Shown: positions 15,059 through 23,831 of the stretch, piece by piece
Numbering within the stretch: the stretch's first letter is position 1
Layout: each line of letters starts with the position of its first letter
Assembly: GCF_013300725.1 (NCBI RefSeq)
Contig: NZ_JAAIMM010000013.1
Span: forward strand, 32,278-96,277
Reading direction: 5' to 3'
From: Allocoprococcus comes
GTDB taxonomy: Bacteria > Bacillota > Clostridia > Lachnospirales > Lachnospiraceae
Length of the DNA stretch: 64,000 bases
Notes under the pieces: generated by a model
The model's database searches: none
The model's input: the letters and a program-made list of their open reading frames with translations, nothing else
Told to the model about the DNA's origin: nothing
Made by a program: the position numbers and the translations under genes

Positions 15059-15709
15059 ATGTATAAAGCGTGTATTTTTGACTTGGATGGAACTTTGACA
15101 AATACGCTGGATTCGCTGACTTATTCAACGAATAAGACGTTAGAAGAAATGGGACTTGAGACGATTACCAAAGACCAGTGCCGAAGCTTCGTTGGAGATG
15201 GAGCCAGATGTCTTATGGAGCGTGCGCTTCGTGCGTCCGGAGACACAGAGCTTAAGAGGATTGAAGAAGGTATGGAAGTGTACAGCAGAATCTTTGGAGA
15301 AAATTGTATGTACCATGTCCGTCCTTATGATGGCGTTGTTCAGATGTTAGATTCACTGAAGAAGAAGGGAATAAAGATTGCAGTATTTTCCAACAAACCA
15401 CATTTGCAGGCGATCGATGTAGTGGAAAGTACATTTGGAAAAGAATATTTTGACCATATTCAGGGGCAGGCGGGTGAATTTCCGAAGAAACCGGATCCGG
15501 AAGGACTTCTGTGGATACTTGATAAATTAGGGGTATCGCCGGAAGAAGGAATATACATAGGGGACTCGGATGTAGATATGAAGACAGGGAAGGCTGCCGG
15601 TATGTTTACAGTCGGAGCAGAATGGGGATTCCGGACCAAAGAACTTCTTGTGGAGACAGGAGCAGATGCGACAATTGCACATGCTGAAGAATTGCTTAAC
15701 TATTTATAG
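15059..15709 (+). CDS. HAD-family phosphatase, phosphoglycolate phosphatase-like
   Basis: A 216-residue haloacid-dehalogenase hydrolase. It has motif I FDLDGTLTNT (nucleophile Asp at residue 7), a helical cap (about 15-80), motif II VFSNKP, motif III Lys in KKPDPEG, and motif IV YIGDSDVDM. The family removes phosphate from small metabolites such as phosphoglycolate or sugar phosphates; the substrate is not readable. ATG 15059 follows AGGAG and replaces a longer frame that starts without a ribosome site. Confidence 0.8.
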   Translation: MYKACIFDLDGTLTNTLDSLTYSTNKTLEEMGLETITKDQCRSFVGDGARCLMERALRASGDTELKRIEEGMEVYSRIFGENCMYHVRPYDGVVQMLDSLKKKGIKIAVFSNKPHLQAIDVVESTFGKEYFDHIQGQAGEFPKKPDPEGLLWILDKLGVSPEEGIYIGDSDVDMKTGKAAGMFTVGAEWGFRTKELLVETGADATIAHAEELLNYL

Positions 15710-15758
15710 TTCAGATGAGAAGATTTTTCTGTGAGAAAGATAAGGGAGGGTTGCCTGT

Positions 15759-16022
15759 ATGTATGAGTATGATGAAGAATGTCTGCAGACATTCCTGAAT
15801 ATGCAGTCACAGCTTTTTGATGAGCCGGTTGCAGAGACACTGGAAGAAGCAGAAGCATTTCTGGAAGACTGTATGGCGGTTGTTGTAGATTCTATTAAGG
15901 ATGTGAGAGATTATCTGGATGAAAGCGGAGCGGACATCAGTGGTATGAGTGATGAAGAGCTGGAAGAGGCTTCAGAAGTATTCGCACTTCCGAACGGACA
16001 GTATCTGATCGTAGAAGGTTAA
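15759..16022 (+). CDS. Small acidic protein of unknown function
   Basis: An 87-residue, very acidic protein (LEEAEAFLEDCMAVVVD, YLDESGADISGMSDEEL, ending PNGQYLIVEG). It is intact and well started (GGGAGG upstream). I have seen similar proteins only in Lachnospiraceae and know no function. It lies between the phosphatase and a strong two-way terminator, 49 bases after the phosphatase gene, so co-transcription is likely. Confidence 0.6.
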   Translation: MYEYDEECLQTFLNMQSQLFDEPVAETLEEAEAFLEDCMAVVVDSIKDVRDYLDESGADISGMSDEELEEASEVFALPNGQYLIVEG

Positions 16023-16034
16023 TAAAAGAAAAAG

Positions 16035-16069
16035 AGCTGCGGCATCAGTTGTTTGCCGCAGCTTTTTTG
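16035..16069. terminator. Two-way terminator between convergent genes
   Basis: AGCTGCGGCA pairs with TGCCGCAGCT and has T runs on both strands. The stop codon and last codons (AAANN) of the minus-strand gene at 16045 lie inside the hairpin. Confidence 0.8.
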
Positions 16070-16476
16070 AGCGCATCACGGATGGCGTTGACAAGAAGCT
16101 GAGAAGTATAGGGACTGTCGGTTGAAATAGTCAGGTTATCAAGAGACTGGGACTTGCAGATCTGATCAGCCAGATCATCGAGAGATGGCTGAAGGAGTGG
16201 GTACATGGCAGTTACAGTTTCGTTCAGATTGGAAATGCGGATGGAATCGATCGAAGCGTCTGAGACAGAAACTTCCAGTTCCAGATTTTCGTTTCCAAGT
16301 GTGAAAGAAGAGGTATAAACGCCGGGTGTATATTTTTTATCTGATACAGAGGAATGCCGGCTTCCGGAGAACATAAAGAATAAAAGACAGAGGATGAGAA
16401 TACCTAAAGTGGCAAAAATAACGGTATAGATAATTTCTTTCATGTGAAGTACGATAATTTTTGTTTTGGAACTCAT
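16045..16476 (-). CDS. Membrane-anchored protein with FMN-bind-like domain
   Basis: A 143-residue protein with one membrane span (about residues 15-36, IIYTVIFATLGILILCLLFF) and an outside domain. That domain (YTPGVYTSSFTLGNENLELEV, IDSIRISNLNET, then SLDNLTISTDSPYTSQLLV) follows the FMN-binding domain layout. The usual SGAT-type flavin attachment motif is replaced by DSPYTS, so covalent flavin is doubtful. The function is unknown. It is convergent with the gene before it. Confidence 0.6.
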   Translation of the reverse strand: MSSKTKIIVLHMKEIIYTVIFATLGILILCLLFFMFSGSRHSSVSDKKYTPGVYTSSFTLGNENLELEVSVSDASIDSIRISNLNETVTAMYPLLQPSLDDLADQICKSQSLDNLTISTDSPYTSQLLVNAIRDALKKAAANN

Positions 16477-16627
16477 AAAGAACCTCCTTAGGCAGTATGG
16501 AATTTCGGCATGTAATGCCGCTTAATAAACTATATGAAAAGAAAGAACCGTTTATGCATGAGAAATGCGTGACAAAAGAGAAAGGATTTAGTAGAATCAG
16601 GAAAGAGAAAAAGCAGAGGTGAATAGA

Positions 16628-17203
16628 ATGTTTGTAATTGCAGGACTTGGAAACCCGGATGAAAAGTATCAGGGGACAAGACATAATGTTGGATTTGATG
16701 TAGTGGACCGTTTGGCGGAGAAATATCAGATAGCAGTCGATACAAAAAAACACCGTGCCCTTATCGGGAAGGGTGTGGTCGAGGGACAGAAGGTAATTCT
16801 TGTAAAGCCACAGACTTACATGAATCTGAGTGGGGAGAGTCTCCGCAGTCTGGTGGAATATTACAAGATCGATCCGGAGAAAGAGCTTCTGGTGATCTAC
16901 GATGATATCAGTCTGGAAGTCGGACAGCTCAGGATCCGCAGAAAAGGAAGTGCCGGTGGGCATAATGGAATCAAAAATATTATTGCCAATCTTGGAACCA
17001 GTGTGTTCCCACGAATCAAGGTAGGTGTGGGAGAAAAACCGAAAGGATATGATCTTGCAGATTATGTTCTCGGAAAATTTTCCAAAGAGGACCGTGTACT
17101 TATGGAAGAAGGATATGATCTTGCCTGCGAAGCTTCTGTGCTGATCATGCAGGGAGCGATTGACCGGGCAATGAACGAATACAACCAGAAAAAGAAAGAA
17201 TAA
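16628..17203 (+). CDS. pth: Peptidyl-tRNA hydrolase
   Basis: A 191-residue Pth, which frees tRNA from peptidyl-tRNA dropped by ribosomes. It shows GLGNPDEKYQGTRHNVGF (catalytic His in TRHNVGF), KPQTYMNLSG, VIYDDISLEVGQLRIRRKGS and GGHNGIKNI, all family hallmarks. ATG 16628 is preferred over GTG 16619 because AGGTG sits 7 bases upstream of it. It is followed after 16 bases by mfd, the order seen in many Firmicutes, so they form one operon. Confidence 0.95.
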   Translation: MFVIAGLGNPDEKYQGTRHNVGFDVVDRLAEKYQIAVDTKKHRALIGKGVVEGQKVILVKPQTYMNLSGESLRSLVEYYKIDPEKELLVIYDDISLEVGQLRIRRKGSAGGHNGIKNIIANLGTSVFPRIKVGVGEKPKGYDLADYVLGKFSKEDRVLMEEGYDLACEASVLIMQGAIDRAMNEYNQKKKE

Positions 17204-17219
17204 GAGGAGGCAAAAAGCG

Positions 17220-20200
17220 ATGCATGCACTTACGGCTCCCTTATCTGAACTGGCAGAGATTGAAGAAATCTATGGAGAGCGGGGGCGGGAACCGGGAATG
17301 CTGCTCCTTTCCGGGTGTGTGACATCACAGAAAACCCATCTGATGTATGCGCTTGGGAAAGGTTATGCACGTACACTGATCGTTCTTTCCAGTGAAGATA
17401 AGGCAAAAAAATTATATGAAGAATATCGTTTCTTAAATGAAAATACCAGCTATTATCCGGCAAAGGATCTTCTGTTTTACCAGGCAGATATCCATGGAAA
17501 ACAGCTGGTCAAACAGCGGATGGAAACTCTGCAGATGATGATGGAGGCAGAAGCAGAAAGCCAGGTCACAGTCATCACAACGATTGATGGATTCATGGAT
17601 GAACTGCCGCCGGAAGCAGAAGTGAAAGGGGATATCCTGACTATTTCAAATGGTGAAGCAGTGGAATTTGAATCCCTCAAGGAGAAGATCGTAAAACTTG
17701 GTTATGACAGGGAAGCCCAGGTGGATGGACCGGGACAGTTTGCTGTTCGTGGTGGAATCATTGATATTTACCCGCTTACCGAGGAATTGCCGATCCGTAT
17801 TGAATTCTGGGGAGATGAAGTGGATTCGATCCGTACTTTTGATGTGGACAGCCAGAGATCGGTAGAAAATCTGGAGCAGATCGTTATTTACCCGGCGGAT
17901 GACAGACTGGGAAGTGACAGAAAAGTTTCTTTTATCAATTACTTTGATCCGAAGGACACGTTGGTGTTCCTGGATGAACCGGCCAGGCTTCTGGAAAAAG
18001 GACGTCTGGCAGAAAACGAAGTAGAAAAGGCGAGAGAAAATCGCGCAGAAGAAATGGCAAGAACCGGGGAGATGGAAGAAGCCCCGGAGTTTTTTGCGAC
18101 CGATGAAATCGTAAAATTTCTGAACCGGTTCTGCATGATCGGGATGTGCGCGCTGGAAATGAAATGCAAGCCGTTTTTTGTGAGAAAGCGGTTTGGAATT
18201 CAGGCAAAAAGCGTCAACCCGTATAACAGCAGCTTTGAGATGCTGACACAGGATCTCAAAAGACTGAAAAGGAACGGATACCGGGCGGTTCTGATTTCGG
18301 GATCCAGGACAAGAGCAAAGCGCCTGGCGGAGGATCTGCGGGATTATGATCTGAGTAGTTTTTACAGCGAGGATCAGGAACGTGAAGTGAAACCAGGGGA
18401 GATCATGGTATGCTACGGGCATATAGAAGTCGGATATGAGTATCCGATGATCAAATTTATTGTTATTTCCGAGTCGGATATTTTTGGCAAGACAAAGAAG
18501 AAAAAGAAACGGAAAAGTTACGATGGACAAAAAATAAGCAGCTTTTCGGATCTGAAACCGGGGGATTATGTGGTACACGAGAATCATGGACTTGGAATTT
18601 ACCGGGGAATCGAAAAGATTGAAGTTGATAAGGTGACAAAGGATTATATGAAGATTTCGTATGCTGATGGTGGAAATCTTTATATTCTTGCCACACAGCT
18701 TGACCAGATCCAGAAGTATGCCAGTGCAGATGCTAAAAAGCCGAAACTTAACAAACTTGGAGGACAGGAATGGCATCGCACGAAGAGCAAGGTAAAGACA
18801 GCAGTCTGGCAGATAGCCAAAGATCTGGTGGAACTCTATGCAGTACGGCAGTCCAAAGAAGGATTTGTCTATGAAAAGGACACGGTCTGGCAGAAGGAAT
18901 TTGAAGAAATGTTTCCATTTGAGGAAACGGAGGATCAACAGCTTGCAATCGAGGCAACAAAACGGGATATGGAAAGTCCAAAGATCATGGACCGTCTGAT
19001 CTGTGGGGATGTGGGATTTGGAAAGACAGAGATTGCAATCCGGGCAGCATTTAAAGCAGTGCAGGAGAACAAGCAGGTTGTCTATCTGGTCCCTACTACG
19101 ATTCTTGCACAGCAGCATTACAACACTTTTGTGCAGCGGATGAAAGAATTTCCAGTAAGGGTGGATCTGTTATGCCGTTTCCGTACACCTGCGCAGCAGA
19201 AAAAGACGATTGAAGACCTGAAAAAAGGACAGGTTGACATCATTATCGGAACCCACCGGGTACTGAGTAAGGATGTGTCATTTAAAGATCTGGGACTTTT
19301 GATCATTGATGAGGAACAGCGCTTTGGGGTACAACATAAAGAAAAGATCAAAAAACTGAAAGAGAATATTGATGTTCTGACACTTACGGCAACACCGATT
19401 CCACGAACACTTCATATGAGTCTGATCGGGATTCGTGATATGAGTGTGCTGGAAGAAGCTCCGATCGACCGTATGCCGATCCAGACCTATGTGATGGAGG
19501 AGAATGATGAGATGGTCCGGGAGGCAATCGAAAGAGAAATTTCCCGCCAGGGACAGGTGTACTATGTCTATAACCGTGTCCAGGATATAGCTGAAATGGC
19601 AGCGAAGATCCAGAAACTTGTGCCGGATGCAAATGTGGCATATGCACACGGGCAGATGCGGGAGCACAAACTGGAAGACATCATGTATGATTTCATCAAT
19701 GGAGAAATTGATGTTCTGGTATCGACGACGATCATCGAGACCGGACTTGACATTTCCAATGCCAATACCATGATCATCCATGACGCGGACCGGATGGGTC
19801 TCTCCCAGCTTTACCAGCTCCGGGGAAGGGTTGGCAGATCGAACCGTATGGCATACGCATTTCTCCTATATAGAAGAGACAAAATGCTCCGGGAGGTTGC
19901 AGAAAAACGACTTTCCGCAATTCGTGAGTTTACCGACCTTGGCTCCGGCGTAAAAATTGCCATGCGGGATCTGGAAATCCGTGGGGCAGGGAACCTGCTC
20001 GGTGAAGAACAGCATGGTCACATGGATGCAGTGGGATATGACCTTTACTGCAAGATGTTAAGTGAGGCAGTCCGTCATCTGAAAGGAGAGATTCCGGAAG
20101 AAACCTATGCGACAACAGTGGATCTGAATATTGATGCCTATATCCCTGCATCTTATATTCCGAATGAGTATCAGAAACTGGATATCTATAAACGGATCGC

Positions 20201-20576
20201 AGCAATCGAGACAGAAGAAGAGCAGGATGACATGTTAGAAGAACTGATCGACCGTTTTGGTGATCCTCCGCGCAAGGTACAGCAGCTTCTGATGATCGCA
20301 CAGCTGAAAGCAAAAGCACATGCAGCTTATATTATTGCGGTAGAGCAAAAAGGGGATGAGTACAAATTTACCATGTATGAGAAAGCAAAGGTAAATGTAG
20401 CAAAGATTCCGGATCTGCTTGCAAAATATAAAGGAGAACTGACCTTTAAGGCAGATACGGAGAATCCATATTTTATTTACTGCAAACGCAGAAAAAATAA
20501 AAAGGAAAAAGCAGAACAGATTCTCGAAAATACAGGGAAAATTGTTGAAGATATACGGGAACTTGTCGAAGAATAA
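17220..20576 (+). CDS. mfd: Transcription-repair coupling factor Mfd
   Basis: A 1118-residue protein that dislodges stalled RNA polymerase at DNA lesions and recruits UvrA. In order: a UvrB-like N-terminal module (about residues 1-330), an RNA-polymerase interaction domain (about 440-500, [15 protein letters not shown]), then the two RecA-like translocase domains with Walker [10 protein letters not shown] (about 596) and the DEEQ box in [10 protein letters not shown] (about 695). The [11 protein letters not shown] motif VI and a C-terminal TRCF domain complete it. The length is normal. The strong GAGGAGG site supports the start. Confidence 0.97.
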   Translation: MHALTAPLSELAEIEEIYGERGREPGMLLLSGCVTSQKTHLMYALGKGYARTLIVLSSEDKAKKLYEEYRFLNENTSYYPAKDLLFYQADIHGKQLVKQRMETLQMMMEAEAESQVTVITTIDGFMDELPPEAEVKGDILTISNGEAVEFESLKEKIVKLGYDREAQVDGPGQFAVRGGIIDIYPLTEELPIRIEFWGDEVDSIRTFDVDSQRSVENLEQIVIYPADDRLGSDRKVSFINYFDPKDTLVFLDEPARLLEKGRLAENEVEKARENRAEEMARTGEMEEAPEFFATDEIVKFLNRFCMIGMCALEMKCKPFFVRKRFGIQAKSVNPYNSSFEMLTQDLKRLKRNGYRAVLISGSRTRAKRLAEDLRDYDLSSFYSEDQEREVKPGEIMVCYGHIEVGYEYPMIKFIVISESDIFGKTKKKKKRKSYDGQKISSFSDLKPGDYVVHENHGLGIYRGIEKIEVDKVTKDYMKISYADGGNLYILATQLDQIQKYASADAKKPKLNKLGGQEWHRTKSKVKTAVWQIAKDLVELYAVRQSKEGFVYEKDTVWQKEFEEMFPFEETEDQQLAIEATKRDMESPKIMDRLICGDVGFGKTEIAIRAAFKAVQENKQVVYLVPTTILAQQHYNTFVQRMKEFPVRVDLLCRFRTPAQQKKTIEDLKKGQVDIIIGTHRVLSKDVSFKDLGLLIIDEEQRFGVQHKEKIKKLKENIDVLTLTATPIPRTLHMSLIGIRDMSVLEEAPIDRMPIQTYVMEENDEMVREAIEREISRQGQVYYVYNRVQDIAEMAAKIQKLVPDANVAYAHGQMREHKLEDIMYDFINGEIDVLVSTTIIETGLDISNANTMIIHDADRMGLSQLYQLRGRVGRSNRMAYAFLLYRRDKMLREVAEKRLSAIREFTDLGSGVKIAMRDLEIRGAGNLLGEEQHGHMDAVGYDLYCKMLSEAVRHLKGEIPEETYATTVDLNIDAYIPASYIPNEYQKLDIYKRIAAIETEEEQDDMLEELIDRFGDPPRKVQQLLMIAQLKAKAHAAYIIAVEQKGDEYKFTMYEKAKVNVAKIPDLLAKYKGELTFKADTENPYFIYCKRRKNKKEKAEQILENTGKIVEDIRELVEE

Positions 20577-20598
20577 TGTGTATTTTTTATGAAAAAGA

Positions 20599-20627
20599 TT
20601 GCCAGTAGTGGAAAAAAACGATATACT
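20599..20627 (+). promoter_or_regulatory. Promoter of the PrsA-like gene
   Basis: TTGCCA, a 17-base spacer and TATACT stand 63 bases before the start codon, giving this gene a promoter of its own. Confidence 0.65.
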
Positions 20628-20689
20628 ATACGAGTGCACGATGAAGAATCATGCACGATGGAGAGAAGATCAAGGAGGAAATTTTATAA

Positions 20690-21733
20690 ATGAAAAAAAG
20701 AGTGGTTGCCTGTATACTGGCAGTTGCCTGCATTGCATCTTTAAGTGGATGCGGCAGTAAGTTCAACGGGCAGAATACAGTAGCGGAAGTTGGAGATGAA
20801 AAAGTTACTGCGGATGTAGCGAACTTTTTTGCAAGATATCAACAGGCACAGTTTGAGACAACATATGGAAGTTATCTGGGAGATGATTTCTGGGATAAGG
20901 AAGTTTCAGATGGAAAGACTTATGAACAGAATTATAAGGATTCAATCATTGATACCCTGGAAGAATTGTATATCCTGGATGAACACAAGGATGATTATAA
21001 GGTTTCATTAAGCGATGATGATACGAAAAATATCGAGGATGCTGCGAAAAAATTTGCTGACAGTAATGACAGTGATACAAAAGAGGCAGTATCGGGCGAT
21101 GAAGAGACAGTAAAAAAAGTACTGGAGCTTCTGACAATCCAAAATAAGATGGAAACAGCTATGACCGCGGAGGTAGATACAAATGTATCTGATGAGGAAG
21201 CTGCACAGAAGAAAATGCAGTATGTGCTGTTCTCTACAAAGACAACGGACAGTGATGGAAATTCGACAGATATGTCAGATGACGAAAAAGCAGAAGTGAA
21301 AAAGAAAGCAGAAGATTTCCAGAAAGATGCGGCTTCGGCAGAAGATTTTTCTGTATTTGCAACAGCAGCAGGAGTTTCCGCAACTGATCTGACATTTGAT
21401 TCTGATACAACTTCACCAAACGAAGATCTGATCAAAGCAGCAGACAAGTTAAAAGAAGGCGAAGTGACAGATGTGATCGAAGCAGACAATGGTTACTATG
21501 TTGCAAAGCTGGTCAGCCTTCTTGACCGTGATGCAACGGATACCAAGAAAGAGTCCATTGTATCGCAGAGAAAGAGTGACGAGTATCAGTCGATTTATAA
21601 GAAATGGAAAAAGAAAACTGATATTAAAGTACATAAAAAAGTATGGAATACAATCAGTTTTGCTGATCAGGGCGTAACGGTTAAGAGCACGACCGAAGAT
21701 ACAGGCACATCTTCAGACTCTTCATCAAAATAA
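20690..21733 (+). CDS. PrsA/SurA-like foldase lipoprotein
   Basis: A 347-residue lipoprotein. A signal peptide ends in the lipobox LSGC (Cys at about residue 21). A SurA-type helical N-terminal region follows (about 35-160). The next domain is parvulin-like (about 170-290, QYVLFSTKTTD, DFSVFATAAG, EGEVTDVIEADNGYYVAKLV). It would act outside the membrane as a folding helper for secreted proteins, possibly with prolyl isomerase activity, although the parvulin core is divergent. The start is backed by AAGGAGG. Confidence 0.8.
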   Translation: MKKRVVACILAVACIASLSGCGSKFNGQNTVAEVGDEKVTADVANFFARYQQAQFETTYGSYLGDDFWDKEVSDGKTYEQNYKDSIIDTLEELYILDEHKDDYKVSLSDDDTKNIEDAAKKFADSNDSDTKEAVSGDEETVKKVLELLTIQNKMETAMTAEVDTNVSDEEAAQKKMQYVLFSTKTTDSDGNSTDMSDDEKAEVKKKAEDFQKDAASAEDFSVFATAAGVSATDLTFDSDTTSPNEDLIKAADKLKEGEVTDVIEADNGYYVAKLVSLLDRDATDTKKESIVSQRKSDEYQSIYKKWKKKTDIKVHKKVWNTISFADQGVTVKSTTEDTGTSSDSSSK

Positions 21734-21779
21734 GCGTCTGACTTAACAACAGGGAAGTACGACAGGAGGAGAGATTAGG

Positions 21780-22487
21780 ATGGAATCAATAGGTATAGTA
21801 TTGAAGGATATCATGGGAAATAGTGCGGTGTTTATAGCCGGAAAAGAAGCCGTGATTATTTCAGCTGTTTCAATTGTTATATCAGTTCTCATTGGAATTT
21901 TAGGTTTGAAGCTGATCCGTGTCTGGAATGCACTGACTGGATTTATTGCAGGGGCACTGCTTGGATTTGCTGTGACATATCTGCTGGGACTGGAAGCTGT
22001 TCCGGTACTGATCGCAGCCGGAGTTGCAGGTCTGATCCTTGCAATACTGAACGGTGTATTCAAGAAGTTCGGAGCTTTCTGGGTATGCTTTCTGGGAGCG
22101 GCAGGTATAGTACTTGCGATTACAAATGCAGGGAATTGGATCATGCTGGCAGTCTGTGGAGCAGTCGGACTGATTTTCGCAATCCTTGCGATGATCTGGT
22201 TTGAACCATTCGTGATCATTGCGACTGCATTAACAGGTGGTTTTGGAGCAGGAATGACGATCTATGATCTGGCAGGTCTGAAAAATGTGATTTTCATGTG
22301 GATCATTTCGATTGTGATTACATTTATCGGAATCGTGATCCAGTTTATTATGAAGTCAAGTGAGATTAACAAGAAGCAGGTTCGAAGAGCAAATGCGATC
22401 AAGAAAGAGACTTCAAAGGAAGAAGAAATAGAGATGGCAAGAACCATGCTGATCGATCTTGATGAGGATGAAGATGATGACGAATAA
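21780..22487 (+). CDS. Integral membrane protein, DUF4203/TMEM198-like
   Basis: A 235-residue protein with six or seven membrane segments rich in Gly and Ala (for example VIISAVSIVISVLIGILGL and ITFIGIVIQFIM) and a cytoplasmic tail ending in DEDEDDDE. The layout resembles DUF4203 membrane proteins, whose function is not known. It starts after a GGAGGAG site and ends before a terminator, so it may be read from the prsA-like promoter. Confidence 0.6.
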   Translation: MESIGIVLKDIMGNSAVFIAGKEAVIISAVSIVISVLIGILGLKLIRVWNALTGFIAGALLGFAVTYLLGLEAVPVLIAAGVAGLILAILNGVFKKFGAFWVCFLGAAGIVLAITNAGNWIMLAVCGAVGLIFAILAMIWFEPFVIIATALTGGFGAGMTIYDLAGLKNVIFMWIISIVITFIGIVIQFIMKSSEINKKQVRRANAIKKETSKEEEIEMARTMLIDLDEDEDDDE

Positions 22488-22502
22488 CTAAGAGTGATGG
22501 GA

Positions 22503-22531
22503 GGATGTATCGGAAAAAGATACATCCTCTT
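22503..22531 (+). terminator. Rho-independent terminator
   Basis: GGATGTATC and GATACATCC pair around a 7-base loop and are followed by TCTTTT. Confidence 0.8.
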
Positions 22532-22591
22532 TTGCATATGAGACCAGTAACGATTCTGGTGAGTGCAGGCAATAGAAGAAACTGGTATTTC

Positions 22592-22620
22592 TTGCAGCGT
22601 TGTAAAAAAAGGGGTATAAT
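22592..22620 (+). promoter_or_regulatory. Promoter of the PHP gene
   Basis: TTGCAG, a 17-base spacer and a perfect TATAAT lie about 40 bases before the PHP start codon. Confidence 0.7.
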
Positions 22621-22659
22621 AAAAATAGTTTCAACGATTTAAGATCTGGAGATGAAAAT

Positions 22660-23493
22660 ATGAAGATAGATATGCATTGTCATGTAAGAGAAGGATCAAT
22701 TGACAGCAAAGTGCCGATTGAAGAATTTATTAAAAAGCTGCAGTCTAAAGGCATTGACGGAATGCTGGTTACAGATCATGACACCTATAATGGATATCGG
22801 CACTGGAAGAATACGATCAAAGGGAGAAAATACAAAGATTTTGTCGTATTGAAAGGAATAGAGTATGATACACTGGATGCGGGACACATTCTGATCATTA
22901 TGCCACAGGGGGTAAAGATGCGTCTTCTGGAGCTGAGAGGGCTTCCGCTTTCGCTTCTGATTGATTTTGTGCATCATAATGGCGGGATCTGTGGACCGGC
23001 ACATCCATGCGGAGAAAAGTATCTGAGCTTTACCAACACGAAAAGATGGCAGAAAACTCCGGAGCTGATTGAAAAATTTGATTTCATAGAGACGTTCAAT
23101 GCCTGTGAACCACCGCAGTCTAATGAAGGGGCGAAGTATCTTGCTGAGAAATACGGGAAACCGGGAACCGGAGGAAGTGATGCACATAAGCTGGATTGCG
23201 TCGGTATGGGGTATACGGAATTTCCGGTGCGGATTGAGACAGAGCTGGATTTGATCCGGCAGATCAGGGAAAAAGAAGAAATCCGGTCCGGTGGAGAGTA
23301 TTATACAAAGACGACAAAAGATAAGATTGGAAAACTCAATAAGCTACTGATCTTTTCTTTCTGGTTTTATAACCGGGGTGGTGCACTTCTGAAAAAGCAT
23401 ACGCGTAAAAAGAAGATCAATAAAGAACAGCCACTTGATGCGATCGATCCGATTGAGATCCCGTATCTGGACAAGATTAAGAGAAAGCATTGA
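22660..23493 (+). CDS. PHP-domain metal-dependent phosphoesterase
   Basis: A 277-residue protein with the PHP metal-binding motifs in order: DMHCHVREG (residues 4-12), TDHDTYNGY (about 39), HHNGGICGPAHPCG (about 105-118) and GGSDAHKLD (about 172). Family members hydrolyse phosphoesters of nucleotides or sugars using two or three metal ions. The substrate cannot be told. A basic C-terminal tail (KKHTRKKKINKE) extends past the domain. It has its own promoter and terminator. Confidence 0.8.
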   Translation: MKIDMHCHVREGSIDSKVPIEEFIKKLQSKGIDGMLVTDHDTYNGYRHWKNTIKGRKYKDFVVLKGIEYDTLDAGHILIIMPQGVKMRLLELRGLPLSLLIDFVHHNGGICGPAHPCGEKYLSFTNTKRWQKTPELIEKFDFIETFNACEPPQSNEGAKYLAEKYGKPGTGGSDAHKLDCVGMGYTEFPVRIETELDLIRQIREKEEIRSGGEYYTKTTKDKIGKLNKLLIFSFWFYNRGGALLKKHTRKKKINKEQPLDAIDPIEIPYLDKIKRKH

Positions 23494-23518
23494 AATTAGA
23501 ATGCTTAAGGATAAAAGA

Positions 23519-23568
23519 AAATCCATCTTATTCCTTTCATTTGATGAAAGGAACCGGATGGATTTTTT
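23519..23568 (+). terminator. Nested-stem terminator
   Basis: AAAATCCATC pairs with GATGGATTTT, with an inner hairpin CCTTTCAT/ATGAAAGG, then T residues. Confidence 0.75.
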
Positions 23569-23831
23569 ATGGCTTATTTCTTTCAGTTTGTTTCTCGGAT
23601 CTTTAAAGGATGCTCTTTAAAAGCGGAGAAAGCAACTTCTGTACACCAGCTTAAAAAGGCATATATAAAGAAGCACTGAAATAAATAATATAGATGCTGT
23701 GCAGTGATAAAAAAGCCTCATTGAGTCTGCTGAAAAAAATGTGTAATCCTTTTTACTATATACAGAAAGGAAAGGTGTGTAAACGAAAAAATGTGCTATA
23801 CTGAAAACATGACATGGAAGGAGCTGGTAAG
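23569..23831 (+). other. Intergenic stretch before the debranching enzyme
   Basis: About 260 bases without a gene. It ends with an extended -10 element (TGCTATACT, 23794-23802) about 30 bases before the start codon, the likely promoter of the debranching gene. I see nothing else in it. Confidence 0.5.

Noticed and set aside
17646..19118. 490-residue open frame on the minus strand
   Set aside because: It lies wholly antisense to mfd, with no known motif and no ribosome site; a codon-bias shadow.
20635..20660. Direct repeat TGCACGATG (two copies, 17 bases apart) in the prsA-like leader
   Set aside because: Short and single-locus; not enough to propose an operator.
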